A stretch of DNA of 6,305 nt from Pararoseburia sp963661325 (GCA_963661325.1 CAVLBP010000125.1:1-6305), one strand, 5' to 3'. Positions 1 through 6,209 are shown, numbered from the stretch's first letter. Numbers and translations are program-made. Notes: a model not told the origin generated them from the letters alone.

Positions 1-432
1 TCTGGATTTCACTGTTCCAGTAGAAATGTCTAATATTTTCCCAATTTCCTCTACAGAAAACTGTTCAAAATAGTATAGAACAATCACACTGCGAAATGGT
101 AAAGGGAGCGCTAATATATAGTTCCATATATCATCATAACTGTCTTGGTTCTCCCCTGCTTTTTCCAGCATTTCCAATTCTAGTGGAATCGTTCTTTTTC
201 TGTGGCGTAATATCTTTTTTGCTTCATTTGCAACAATCTGCATAATCCAAGCCTTTGCAGATTCTCTTTTTCGCAGTTGATACCTTCGCTCGAATGCCTT
301 CATGATTGCCTCTCCAACCGCATCCTGCGCCTCTGTTGGATTGCTCAGCATAGACATGGCGAAGTAGTACATTTCCTTGCGATTCTCTTGGATGAGATTC
401 GTCAATTCATCCTCTGTAATCATTGATTCCAT
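1..432 (-). CDS. ECF-type RNA polymerase sigma factor, 3' end cut by window edge
   Basis: The reading frame runs without a stop for 144 codons from ATG at 432 to the left edge, so the C-terminus is missing. Residues 11-80 match sigma region 2 (NPTEAQDAVGEAIMKAFERR, then KAWIMQIVANEAKKILRHRK, the usual -10 recognition helices). Residues 100-144 match region 4, with ALPLPFRSVIVLYYFEQFS and the helix-turn-helix start EEIGKILDISTGTVKSR. No region 1 or 3 is present between them, which is the two-domain layout of the ECF (group 4) class. Such proteins bind core polymerase and direct it to a small regulon, usually under an anti-sigma factor, which is not seen here. The start at 432 is preferred because GAGGA lies 5 nt upstream; an in-frame ATG at 444 would place the start before that site. 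The gene is AT-rich, with frequent ATA, TTA and AAA codons, unlike the genes to its right. The family call is firm; the regulon is unknown. Confidence 0.93.
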   Translation of the reverse strand, partial: MESMITEDELTNLIQENRKEMYYFAMSMLSNPTEAQDAVGEAIMKAFERRYQLRKRESAKAWIMQIVANEAKKILRHRKRTIPLELEMLEKAGENQDSYDDIWNYILALPLPFRSVIVLYYFEQFSVEEIGKILDISTGTVKSR

Positions 433-458
433 GCATGTCCTCATTTATGTTATAACCG

Positions 459-497
459 ATTATATCTATTAGAGTATTTACCCTGGCATTTGGTTCC
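459..497 (-). promoter_or_regulatory. Candidate promoter(s) of the sigma factor gene, ECF-like and/or sigma-A-like
   Basis: Read on the minus strand, GGAACC (497-492) is followed after 18 nt by TCTAA (473-469). This resembles ECF promoters, which commonly have a GGAAC -35 and a TCTAA/TCTGA or GTC-type -10, and would fit autoregulation by the sigma factor encoded 37 nt downstream. A perfect sigma-A -10, TATAAT, also sits at 464-459, but nothing like TTGACA is found 16-18 nt before it. Either or both may be used; only the motif positions are observed. Confidence 0.4.
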
Positions 498-511
498 CCA
501 AATCCCCAAAT
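496..511. repeat. Two tandem copies of an 8-bp unit (CCCCAAAT)
   Basis: Two exact adjacent copies occupy 496-503 and 504-511; on the minus strand the unit reads ATTTGGGG. They abut the GGAACC element upstream of the sigma factor gene. The unit may be an activator or anti-repressor site, or a chance low-complexity run next to the T7 tract at 511-517. Confidence 0.4.
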
Positions 512-526
512 TTTTTTATAAAACAT

Positions 527-570
527 AAACACGCCAGATATAGACATATTTTCCTATATCTGACGTGTTT
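527..570 (-). terminator. Intrinsic terminator of the 38-codon small gene
   Basis: Arms 527-543 and 554-570 form a 17-bp stem with a 10-nt loop. On the plus strand there is one C.A mismatch (534/563). On the minus strand the same position is a G.U wobble, so the stem is fully paired in minus-strand RNA, followed by a U-rich run (ATGTTTTATA). It lies 47 nt after the stop codon of the small gene and before the promoter region of the sigma factor gene, so it separates the two transcription units. Confidence 0.8.
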
Positions 571-616
571 TCATTCTTATTTATCCTGCTTTTTCACACT
601 CTCCCCCAATATCTGA

Positions 617-733
617 TCATACTAAATCTTTTGCTTTATTGATCATATCCTGTGCAAAACGATCTCTTCTGGCTTTCTCTCTTGCTTCCATTTCTGCCTG
701 AATCCATCCTGTCAAACTCATATCTTTCACCAT
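617..733 (-). CDS. Small hypothetical protein, 38 residues
   Basis: ATG at 733-731 opens a 38-codon frame ending in TGA at 619-617. It is preceded by a strong ribosome binding site, AGGGGAG, about 7 nt from the ATG, by a sigma-A-like promoter at 759-787, and is followed by a long terminator at 527-570. This complete set of expression signals makes a real short gene likely. The peptide begins MVKDMSLTGWIQAEM and then runs through a highly charged stretch (EAREKARRDRF) to end in KAKDLV. Acidic and basic residues are nearly balanced, there is no cysteine and no hydrophobic membrane segment, and the whole C-terminal half could form one amphipathic helix. I do not recognise a family. It could be a free-standing small regulator, a partner of another protein, or the leftover end of a decayed longer gene; the strong translation signals argue against decay. 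Confidence 0.65.
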   Translation of the reverse strand: MVKDMSLTGWIQAEMEAREKARRDRFAQDMINKAKDLV

Positions 734-758
734 TTACAATCTCCCCTTATTTTTCTTG

Positions 759-787
759 ATAATACCATCTTCTCATACATGATACAA
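759..787 (-). promoter_or_regulatory. Sigma-A-like promoter of the small gene
   Basis: On the minus strand, TTGTAT (787-782) is followed after exactly 17 nt by TATTAT (764-759). The -10 has one mismatch to TATAAT and the -35 keeps TTG. Transcription would start near 752, just upstream of the ribosome binding site, giving a very short 5' leader. It diverges from the promoter at 824-852. Confidence 0.55.
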
Positions 788-792
788 GAATT

Positions 793-805
793 ATTTTCAG
801 AAAAT
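793..805. promoter_or_regulatory. 13-bp palindrome between divergent promoters, possible operator
   Basis: ATTTTC-A-GAAAAT is a perfect inverted repeat around position 799. It lies 6 bp upstream of the -35 of the small gene (787-782) and 19 bp upstream of the -35 of the transporter unit (824-829). This position would let one regulator act on both units. No regulator gene is seen beside it, and an AT-rich palindrome of this size can occur by chance. Confidence 0.3.
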
Positions 806-823
806 TCAAATATCTTCTCCCCA

Positions 824-852
824 TTGACGTGCCCCGCATATCCCGTTATAAT
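824..852 (+). promoter_or_regulatory. Near-consensus sigma-A promoter of the MATE-esterase unit
   Basis: TTGACG (824-829), a 17-nt spacer and a perfect TATAAT (847-852) make this the best promoter in the window. Transcription should start near 859, leaving a leader of about 135 nt before the transporter start codon. Such a strong promoter followed by a terminator before the first gene suggests that control is exerted mainly by premature termination. Confidence 0.85.
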
Positions 853-864
853 AAACTCCTAAAA

Positions 865-956
865 CCTACATACTCTTGTAGGATGTGGACTTTTCAGGCA
901 TAGTCTTTTTTCGCCACAGTAGAATGTGCATTGCATTTTACTTGTGGCGATTTTTT
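865..956 (+). promoter_or_regulatory. Putative transcription attenuator or riboswitch-like leader of the MATE gene
   Basis: The leader starts with a perfect 6-bp hairpin, CCTACA (865-870) with TGTAGG (877-882), loop TACTCT. TGTGG at 884-888 can pair with CCACA at 914-918, which is also the 5' arm of the terminator that follows. The two pairings exclude each other, giving a possible antiterminator/terminator switch. A weak GGAC/GTCT pairing (887-890 with 902-905) lies between them. The segment does not match the purine, preQ1-I, fluoride or guanidine-II consensus patterns I can recall, so the signal is unknown. Protein-, peptide- or tRNA-independent mechanisms are also possible. The elements are observed; the switching is inferred. 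Confidence 0.5.
911..956 (+). terminator. Intrinsic terminator inside the MATE leader
   Basis: TCGCCACA (911-918) pairs with TGTGGCGA (943-950) in an 8-bp stem, and the inside can add a second short helix (GAATG at 922-926 with CATTT at 934-938, one G.U). Six T residues (951-956) follow directly. The poly-T is only on the plus-strand 3' side, so it acts on rightward transcripts. There is no rightward gene between the promoter at 824-852 and this terminator, so it must act on the transporter's own transcript. Confidence 0.8.
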
Positions 957-994
957 ATGCATTAAAATATTTATTTTTGAAAGGATGCACGAAA

Positions 995-2332
995 ATGAAT
1001 CAAACATTTATGAAAGAAAAGAAAATACTTCCCTTGGTGCTTTCCATGGCACTGCCCATGGTACTCTCCATGGCGGTCAATTCACTCTACAATATCGTAG
1101 ACTCTTACTTCATCGCCAAACTGAGTGAAGATGCCATGACCGCTCTCTCGCTGGTCTATCCGGTACAAAATCTGATCACGTCCGTAGCCGTCGGTTTTGG
1201 CGTAGGGATCAATGCTGCCATCGCTTTTTGTCTGGGTGCCAAAGAGCAAAAAGAAGCCGACAAGGCAGCCAGCCAGGGACTTCTCTTAAACCTGATCCAT
1301 GGCATCCTGCTTGCCATCCTCTGTCTGGTCGGCATGCCTGCCTTTTTATCCATGTATACCAGCAATGCCAATGTGCTGTCGCTCGCTTTGACCTACGGAA
1401 ATCTGGCATTTATTTTTTCGCCTATCATCACAGTCGGCATTACTTATGAAAAGATCTTTCAGGCGATCGGCTGGATGAAAGAGACCATGATCTGTATGCT
1501 GGTCGGCTTTATTGCCAATATCGTTCTGGATCCGCTGTTGATCTTCGGTATTGGCTTCTTTCCTAAGTGGGGCATCTGGGGTGCTGCCTTTGCAACCGGA
1601 ACCGGTCAGGTCTTGACCCTTCTTGCCTACCTGCTCTACTACTACCGCAGAGACCGCATCATCCAGATCGGTTTTGCTGACTGTAAATTAGAAAGTGCCA
1701 TGGTAAAAAGACTTTATGGTGTCGGGATTCCTGCCACTTTGAACATGGCACTCCCATCCTTTTTGATTTCCGTCTTAAACGGGATCCTCGCCGGATTTTC
1801 CGAGACTTATGTTTTGGTACTGGGAGTTTACTATAAATTACAGACCTTTATCTATCTGTCTGCCAATGGTATCGTACAGGGCATCCGCCCACTGGTCGGC
1901 TACAACTACGGTGCCGGGGAAGGCAAACGTGTGCGAAGTATTTACAGAACGGCTCTAACGCTCTCTGCCATCATCATGGTCTTTGGAACCGCCGTATCCT
2001 GGTTGATCCCGGGCAATCTCTTTGGTCTATTTACAAGCAATGCAGACACACTGGCACTCGGTATCGAGGCTCTGCGCATCATCAGCATCGGATTTGTCAT
2101 ATCGGCGGTCTCCGTCACAACTTCCGGCTCACTGGAGGGCATGGGAATGGGCATGCCATCCCTTGTCATTTCCCTCATGCGCTATGCCATCGTGATCATG
2201 CCTGCTGCCTTTTTGCTTAGTCATATCTTTGGTGCCACCGGTGTCTGGATGGCATTCCCGATCGCCGAGATCATTACCGGAATCACTTCCTACATGATCT
2301 GGTGCAAAAAACGCAGACTGATCCTGCAATAA
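995..2332 (+). CDS. MATE-family multidrug/toxin efflux transporter
   Basis: The 445-residue protein is an inner-membrane antiporter that exports organic, often cationic, molecules in exchange for Na+ or H+. It has the usual MATE length and about 12 hydrophobic segments in two homologous halves (roughly residues 10-215 and 235-435). Family marks include SLYNIVDSYFIAKLS (29-43, with the N-lobe Asp36), EKIFQAIGW (152-160), NIVLDPLLIFGIG (175-187), GAAFATGTGQ (196-205) and GIRPLVGYNYGAG (297-309). It looks closest to the DinF/MepA side of the family, but the substrate cannot be read from sequence. The start at 995 is chosen over an in-frame ATG at 926. AAAGGA lies 9 nt before 995, residues from 995 match the usual MATE N-terminus, and 926 lies inside the terminator loop. 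The gene is first in a likely two-gene unit with the esterase 61 nt downstream, and its expression is probably controlled by the leader terminator. Confidence 0.95.
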   Translation: MNQTFMKEKKILPLVLSMALPMVLSMAVNSLYNIVDSYFIAKLSEDAMTALSLVYPVQNLITSVAVGFGVGINAAIAFCLGAKEQKEADKAASQGLLLNLIHGILLAILCLVGMPAFLSMYTSNANVLSLALTYGNLAFIFSPIITVGITYEKIFQAIGWMKETMICMLVGFIANIVLDPLLIFGIGFFPKWGIWGAAFATGTGQVLTLLAYLLYYYRRDRIIQIGFADCKLESAMVKRLYGVGIPATLNMALPSFLISVLNGILAGFSETYVLVLGVYYKLQTFIYLSANGIVQGIRPLVGYNYGAGEGKRVRSIYRTALTLSAIIMVFGTAVSWLIPGNLFGLFTSNADTLALGIEALRIISIGFVISAVSVTTSGSLEGMGMGMPSLVISLMRYAIVIMPAAFLLSHIFGATGVWMAFPIAEIITGITSYMIWCKKRRLILQ

Positions 2333-2379
2333 AAGATACAAAAACGCTATAGTATAAGGTAAGATAGATGTACGAAATG

Positions 2380-2386
2380 AAGGAGG
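2380..2386 (+). promoter_or_regulatory. Consensus ribosome binding site of the esterase
   Basis: AAGGAGG stands 7 nt before ATG 2394 and fixes that start. The 61-nt gap after the transporter has no hairpin terminator. A possible weak promoter, CTGCAA (2325-2330) with TATAGT (2349-2354) 18 nt later, is present but unconvincing, so read-through from the transporter is the simpler view. Confidence 0.8.
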
Positions 2387-2393
2387 TTTTTAC

Positions 2394-3440
2394 ATGAAAA
2401 CAGAAACGATCGTATTAAATAATGAAAGAAATGTCACACTGACCACCTATCTACAGGATTGTGGGGAAGGTTTCGGCTGTGTTTCTAAGCGTCCTGCCGT
2501 ATTGGTATTGCCGGGAGGCGGCTATCAGATGTGCTCTGATAGGGAGGCGGATCCGGTTGCCCTCGCTTATGCAAAGGCAGGATATCAGACTTTCATCCTG
2601 CGCTATTCCATTCAGGCAGATGCCATCTGGCCAAATCCGCTCAACGATTACGAAGAAGCCATGACCATGATCCGTCAGCATGCAGATGACTGGCACTTAT
2701 ATTCCGACAAGATCGCTGTCATTGGTTTTTCTGCCGGCGGTCATCTGGCTGCTGCTGCGGCGACACTTGCCAAAAATCGTCCGGATGCCGCCATCCTTGG
2801 CTACGCAGTGACAAGTGAGGATGTCAAAGGCTGCAACCCAAGCGCCCCGGATACTATCTCTGCCGTAGATGCCAACACTCCACCTTGTTTTGTCTTTGCA
2901 ACGCGCACAGACACTCTGGTGCCGATCAACAATTCCATAGATTTTATGCGGGCACTTTCCGACCATGGCATCGCTTTTGAAAGTCACATCTATGCCTATG
3001 GGCCGCATGGTTTTTCCACATGCGAAAGTACCATACAAGATGTCCGTCCACAGACCATCTGCTCCCGCGTACCAAACTGGGTAGGCGACAGTATCGGCTG
3101 GTTGCAAGATATCTTTGGTGCCTGCGCCTTGGAAGGCATGACCGAACCGCTCTGTCCAACGCATATCAATGATGACCATCTTCCTTATCTGACGATTGAC
3201 TGTAGTTTTTCACATATCATGTCCGTTACGGAAGGTGCAAAATTACTGCAACCGATCATCGATGCCATGATCGCCGATCTGTCCGATCAGGCAAAGGGCA
3301 TGAGTGCTGCTTTTGACGAGACAAACGGAGCATCCATGGTAAGCGGTATGAAATTGCGAGACCTGCTTGCCTTTGGAAATATGGATAAAGAAAAACTTGC
3401 TGCCCTAGATAGCCGGTTGCGCCAAATCTCCGTAAACTAA
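2394..3440 (+). CDS. Alpha/beta-hydrolase, carbohydrate-esterase-like, with an extra C-terminal domain
   Basis: A 348-residue serine hydrolase. Residues 34-245 form the alpha/beta-hydrolase fold. VLPGGGY (38-44) is the oxyanion-hole motif of the HGGG type, GFSAGGH (111-117) carries nucleophile Ser113, RTDTLVP (171-177) supplies the probable acid Asp173, and GPHGFS (203-208) supplies His205. The triad is complete. This pattern is typical of the acetyl-xylan or feruloyl esterase-like hydrolases (BD-FAE/lipase_3-like) found in polysaccharide-using Clostridia, which remove acyl groups from sugars. Residues about 262-348 lie beyond the fold and end in GMKLRDLLAFG and KLAALDSRLRQI. I recall similar helical tails on esterases and glycosidases of Lachnospiraceae. 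There is no signal peptide, so it should act in the cytosol. The acyl substrate is unknown, and a general carboxylesterase is possible. It is followed by a terminator shared with the convergent glycosyl hydrolase gene. Confidence 0.88.
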   Translation: MKTETIVLNNERNVTLTTYLQDCGEGFGCVSKRPAVLVLPGGGYQMCSDREADPVALAYAKAGYQTFILRYSIQADAIWPNPLNDYEEAMTMIRQHADDWHLYSDKIAVIGFSAGGHLAAAAATLAKNRPDAAILGYAVTSEDVKGCNPSAPDTISAVDANTPPCFVFATRTDTLVPINNSIDFMRALSDHGIAFESHIYAYGPHGFSTCESTIQDVRPQTICSRVPNWVGDSIGWLQDIFGACALEGMTEPLCPTHINDDHLPYLTIDCSFSHIMSVTEGAKLLQPIIDAMIADLSDQAKGMSAAFDETNGASMVSGMKLRDLLAFGNMDKEKLAALDSRLRQISVN

Positions 3441-3448
3441 GCAAGTGA

Positions 3449-3493
3449 AAAAGACTACAGAGGATGTATTTTCCACATTCCCTGTAGTCTTTT
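3449..3493. terminator. Bidirectional intrinsic terminator between convergent genes
   Basis: AAAAGACTACAG (3449-3460) and CTGTAGTCTTTT (3482-3493) form a perfect 12-bp stem. After one mismatch the helix continues for about six more pairs (3462-3467 with 3475-3480), leaving a short loop. The A4/T4 ends give a U-run in either direction. It lies 8 nt after the esterase stop and about 17 nt after the glycosyl hydrolase stop, so it can end both transcripts. Confidence 0.88.
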
Positions 3494-3510
3494 CGTTTAT
3501 CTTACTTTTC

Positions 3511-6141
3511 TTATTTATCCCAGAGATATACCTTACCGCAAAGACCGGACTTTGAAGTTGGCTTGCCCTCGCCCATCATCTTGGCACGCATGCCGCCGGC
3601 ATTCTCGCGCCAGAGGGTTGTAGCAACCTCAATGACGATCTCATGCTCGCCCGCTTTCAGATATCCGCTCAGGTCATACAGATACTCCGGTACGATCTGC
3701 ATACCAAGGCTCTGACCATCCACAAAGACTTCCAGGCCTTCTGCGGCATCTGTGATCTCTAAGACCTTATCGCCGCCATCGCCCATGATCTTGGTCTCGT
3801 ATCGTATAAAACCGCAGAACTTTGGTTTTTCTTCTTCCAGATGATCCGGCAGACTGATCTCTTTTGCATCCGCAAACTTAGGATGATCTAAGGCAGAACA
3901 GATACTGCGCTTCCATGTCTTTATTTCTGTCGGCTGTTCCTGCTTTTCCTTCTTTGCATACAGCCAGTCAGACAAACGCTTGCCAACCGCTTTTTCTGCC
4001 AAAGACGCACCAGCAGTTTCCTCATCAAATACCAAGATCAGGCTCTTTCTTGGTTCCAGTACAAAGGACACCTGACAACCGGTATCCGTCATCTGCTGAT
4101 CCACATCTGTAATCGTATTATCCCACGCATCATAAGCATAGCCTTTCTTTTTCATCGGAAGGCTTACCTTGCCTTGATAAACCTGCGTTGATTCGTTGAT
4201 CAGCATATACATATGACAATCTGTCTCATAATGCATGATATGGATATATGGGTTTTCCGGTGTGATCACGGCATCTTTGATATCTTCTTTTACAAGATAC
4301 TCCACCAGATCTCCAAGCGCTATCACCTTGGCATCCCCAGCTAAGGCATCTGCCTTTTTTGCCTTACCCTCTGCCTCTTTTTCCATAGTATCTTCTCCTA
4401 AGGTATAGGCATCCGGCAGGGCATCCACATAAAGGACATTGGATAGATCAGCAATCTCGATCGGCTGGTACTTGGCATACGGCACGATCACATAGGTAAA
4501 CTTGTCTGCCTGATCCAGATGATCGAGTGGCAGGAAAGAAAAATCGATCTGTGCATCATAAAGAGGTCTTGCCACCTGGTCCAGACGCATACACTCCCCG
4601 GACCACTCACCTTCGGCATTGTAAAGAACTGCCACCTTTTGTACGATCTTTCCTCCACTGATCAGGTTTGCCACACGGTTCATATAAGTGCACAAGTGAC
4701 CGAAATGGCGGTACTGCGGATTGTGTCCGTGCGCATAAAAGTGCGGCGGACAATCCGGATCCGGATATGCTTTCGGTGAAAAAGCATGTGGTACAAAGTT
4801 GTTGACACCACGCACCAGAAAATGATCTGCCAGATATTTCATATCGGTAACCCCTGTCTTCCAGCCGTAATTACCAAAGATCTCACACATGGTACGTCCC
4901 TGTTTGCTTTCTTGCAAATAGGCGGCAGACACACCAAGTTTTCCCAAAGTATAGTGATAAAAGGCACCATTACGCGGTCCAAACATACCGTTCGTCGGTT
5001 CTTCCTCTCCCTGCGGCATGACCTGACCACCGATATCGTCAATGCCTGCCATATCCTGTCCGTAGAGTCCACGGAAGTAATGTCCCAAGCCGCTTCCGGT
5101 GCAGGCATGAGTATCATCATCCTCAATGGAATGCCCGATATACATGACACCCTTGTCGCGGCACCAGCCGCCGATCTGCTCTGAAAAATCCTTCTTTACC
5201 AGATTCGATACTGCATCCATATAAGCCCTTCTCACCTGCGCCGTAAGAAGCGGATCACCATCATTTTTCCAAAGAAGCGGTAAATTCTTGCGATAGTCTG
5301 CGCCCAAGGTTTTTTGCAAGCGTTCCTCCAATTCCTTACTCCAAGGAAGGTCTTGTACGGTTCCCAGCACATTGTGCTTGGCATACAAAATACCATTTCC
5401 TAATTCCGGCTCATCCGAGAAAAATCCTGCGATGGTATTGCCAAAAAGATCTCCATAATGTGCAAAATGCGGTTCGTAAACTGCCTCGATCAACTTGTGG
5501 CAGCTGGTCTCATTCATCATATTGATGTAAGCACGATGCGGTCCTAAGTTGCGCGACAAACCGCAGACTGCCACCTGCCAGGTGCCTGCCGGCTTTTTCC
5601 ATGTGGTGGCGCCGGACAGGTCGATCTCCTCGCCATTTGGTCCATAGGCAGTAATACTATAGACCTGATCGTCATCATACTTTCTGGCATCCTTGGTAGA
5701 TCCTGCCATCATCATCTTTTGGATCATTCCCATCTCATATTTCGGCGGCTTTGCCAGTTTCTGTGTACGGAAGGTCACCTCTCTGGCGTCTCCTTCATAG
5801 GAAAGGAATTTACAAAAAATGCTCTGTCTGCACAAGTCTTGTGGTGCATCTTTTAAAGCACCATTGGCAAAACCTGTCGGGAAATGACTATCATCTAAGA
5901 TCCAGACCTTCATCCCCAGTTTCTTTGCTTCATCCAAAATGACATCCATATCCTGCCACCACTTTGGTCCGCAGAAATCTGGATGTGGACGGCTTTCCAC
6001 ACAAAATGCCATACAGTTTGCATCATGAATGGCGTTTACATACTCCCGCAATGTGGCTTCGTCTTCCCCATGCTGCCAGAAAAATGGGAGCATATGGTTG
6101 GTCATTTGCCCTGCGAGTAACTGTTCTACTACTTTTCCCAT
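3511..6141 (-). CDS. Large cytosolic glycosyl hydrolase, GH106 (alpha-L-rhamnosidase)-like
   Basis: The 876-residue protein has a TIM-barrel-like catalytic region over about residues 12-500 and a C-terminal beta-sandwich (about 772-875) of the glycosylhydrolase jelly-roll type. Conserved stretches include MLPFFWQHGEDEATLREYV (17-35), ESRPHPDFCGPKWWQDMDV (49-67), MKVWILDDSHFPTGFANG (77-94), GFFSDEPELGNG (239-250), GHSIEDDD (336-343) and CEIFGNYGWKTGVTDMKYLA (419-438). In this group acidic residues at such strand ends serve catalysis; Glu420 and Glu244/Glu246 are the best candidates, by resemblance only. The tail motifs LEVFVDGQSLG (803-813) and ATTLWRENAGG (840-850) fit a jelly-roll carbohydrate-binding fold. 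A Lys/Glu/Ala-rich stretch (585-602) looks like a surface insert. No signal peptide or membrane segment is seen, so it acts on imported sugars or glycosides. AAGGAGA at 6151-6157 supports ATG 6141. Hydrolase identity is strong; rhamnoside specificity is inferred. Confidence 0.88.
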   Translation of the reverse strand: MGKVVEQLLAGQMTNHMLPFFWQHGEDEATLREYVNAIHDANCMAFCVESRPHPDFCGPKWWQDMDVILDEAKKLGMKVWILDDSHFPTGFANGALKDAPQDLCRQSIFCKFLSYEGDAREVTFRTQKLAKPPKYEMGMIQKMMMAGSTKDARKYDDDQVYSITAYGPNGEEIDLSGATTWKKPAGTWQVAVCGLSRNLGPHRAYINMMNETSCHKLIEAVYEPHFAHYGDLFGNTIAGFFSDEPELGNGILYAKHNVLGTVQDLPWSKELEERLQKTLGADYRKNLPLLWKNDGDPLLTAQVRRAYMDAVSNLVKKDFSEQIGGWCRDKGVMYIGHSIEDDDTHACTGSGLGHYFRGLYGQDMAGIDDIGGQVMPQGEEEPTNGMFGPRNGAFYHYTLGKLGVSAAYLQESKQGRTMCEIFGNYGWKTGVTDMKYLADHFLVRGVNNFVPHAFSPKAYPDPDCPPHFYAHGHNPQYRHFGHLCTYMNRVANLISGGKIVQKVAVLYNAEGEWSGECMRLDQVARPLYDAQIDFSFLPLDHLDQADKFTYVIVPYAKYQPIEIADLSNVLYVDALPDAYTLGEDTMEKEAEGKAKKADALAGDAKVIALGDLVEYLVKEDIKDAVITPENPYIHIMHYETDCHMYMLINESTQVYQGKVSLPMKKKGYAYDAWDNTITDVDQQMTDTGCQVSFVLEPRKSLILVFDEETAGASLAEKAVGKRLSDWLYAKKEKQEQPTEIKTWKRSICSALDHPKFADAKEISLPDHLEEEKPKFCGFIRYETKIMGDGGDKVLEITDAAEGLEVFVDGQSLGMQIVPEYLYDLSGYLKAGEHEIVIEVATTLWRENAGGMRAKMMGEGKPTSKSGLCGKVYLWDK

Positions 6142-6150
6142 ATTTGATCT

Positions 6151-6158
6151 TCTCCTTT
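6151..6158 (-). promoter_or_regulatory. Ribosome binding site of the glycosyl hydrolase
   Basis: AAAGGAGA on the minus strand (6158-6151) lies 9 nt before the ATG at 6141 and decides that start. No other in-frame ATG upstream has such a site. Confidence 0.8.
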
Positions 6159-6209
6159 ATATTTTCGCTTATCTTACTTTCAGTATATCTGTTATCTTCA
6201 GCCATCTCT

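Noticed and set aside
751..840. 30-codon minus-strand frame (MRGTSMGRRY...) upstream of the small gene
   Set aside because: It overlaps the divergent promoter region, lacks a ribosome binding site, and would lie upstream of the small gene's promoter start.
883..903. Mini-ORF MWTFQA in the MATE leader, a possible leader peptide for ribosome-mediated attenuation
   Set aside because: The only Shine-Dalgarno-like bases (TAGG) touch the ATG with no spacing and are buried in the first hairpin, so translation is unlikely; kept in mind because its stop lies just before the terminator.
926..994. Upstream in-frame ATG that would extend the MATE protein by 23 residues
   Set aside because: It lies inside the loop of the leader terminator, has no ribosome binding site, and the extension is not typical of the family; ATG 995 has a good site.
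1044..1080. Three closely spaced CCATGG sequences near the 5' end of the MATE gene
   Set aside because: They encode the repeating Met-Ala/Met-Val pattern of the first membrane segment (LSMALPMVLSMA) and need no other explanation.
2697..3179. 160-codon minus-strand frame opposite the esterase
   Set aside because: It is antisense to the catalytic domain, with cysteine- and basic-rich composition typical of shadow frames and no expression signals.
4786..5184. 132-codon plus-strand frame opposite the glycosyl hydrolase
   Set aside because: It lies fully antisense to a conserved coding region, shows no recognisable motif and has no ribosome binding site; it is a shadow frame.
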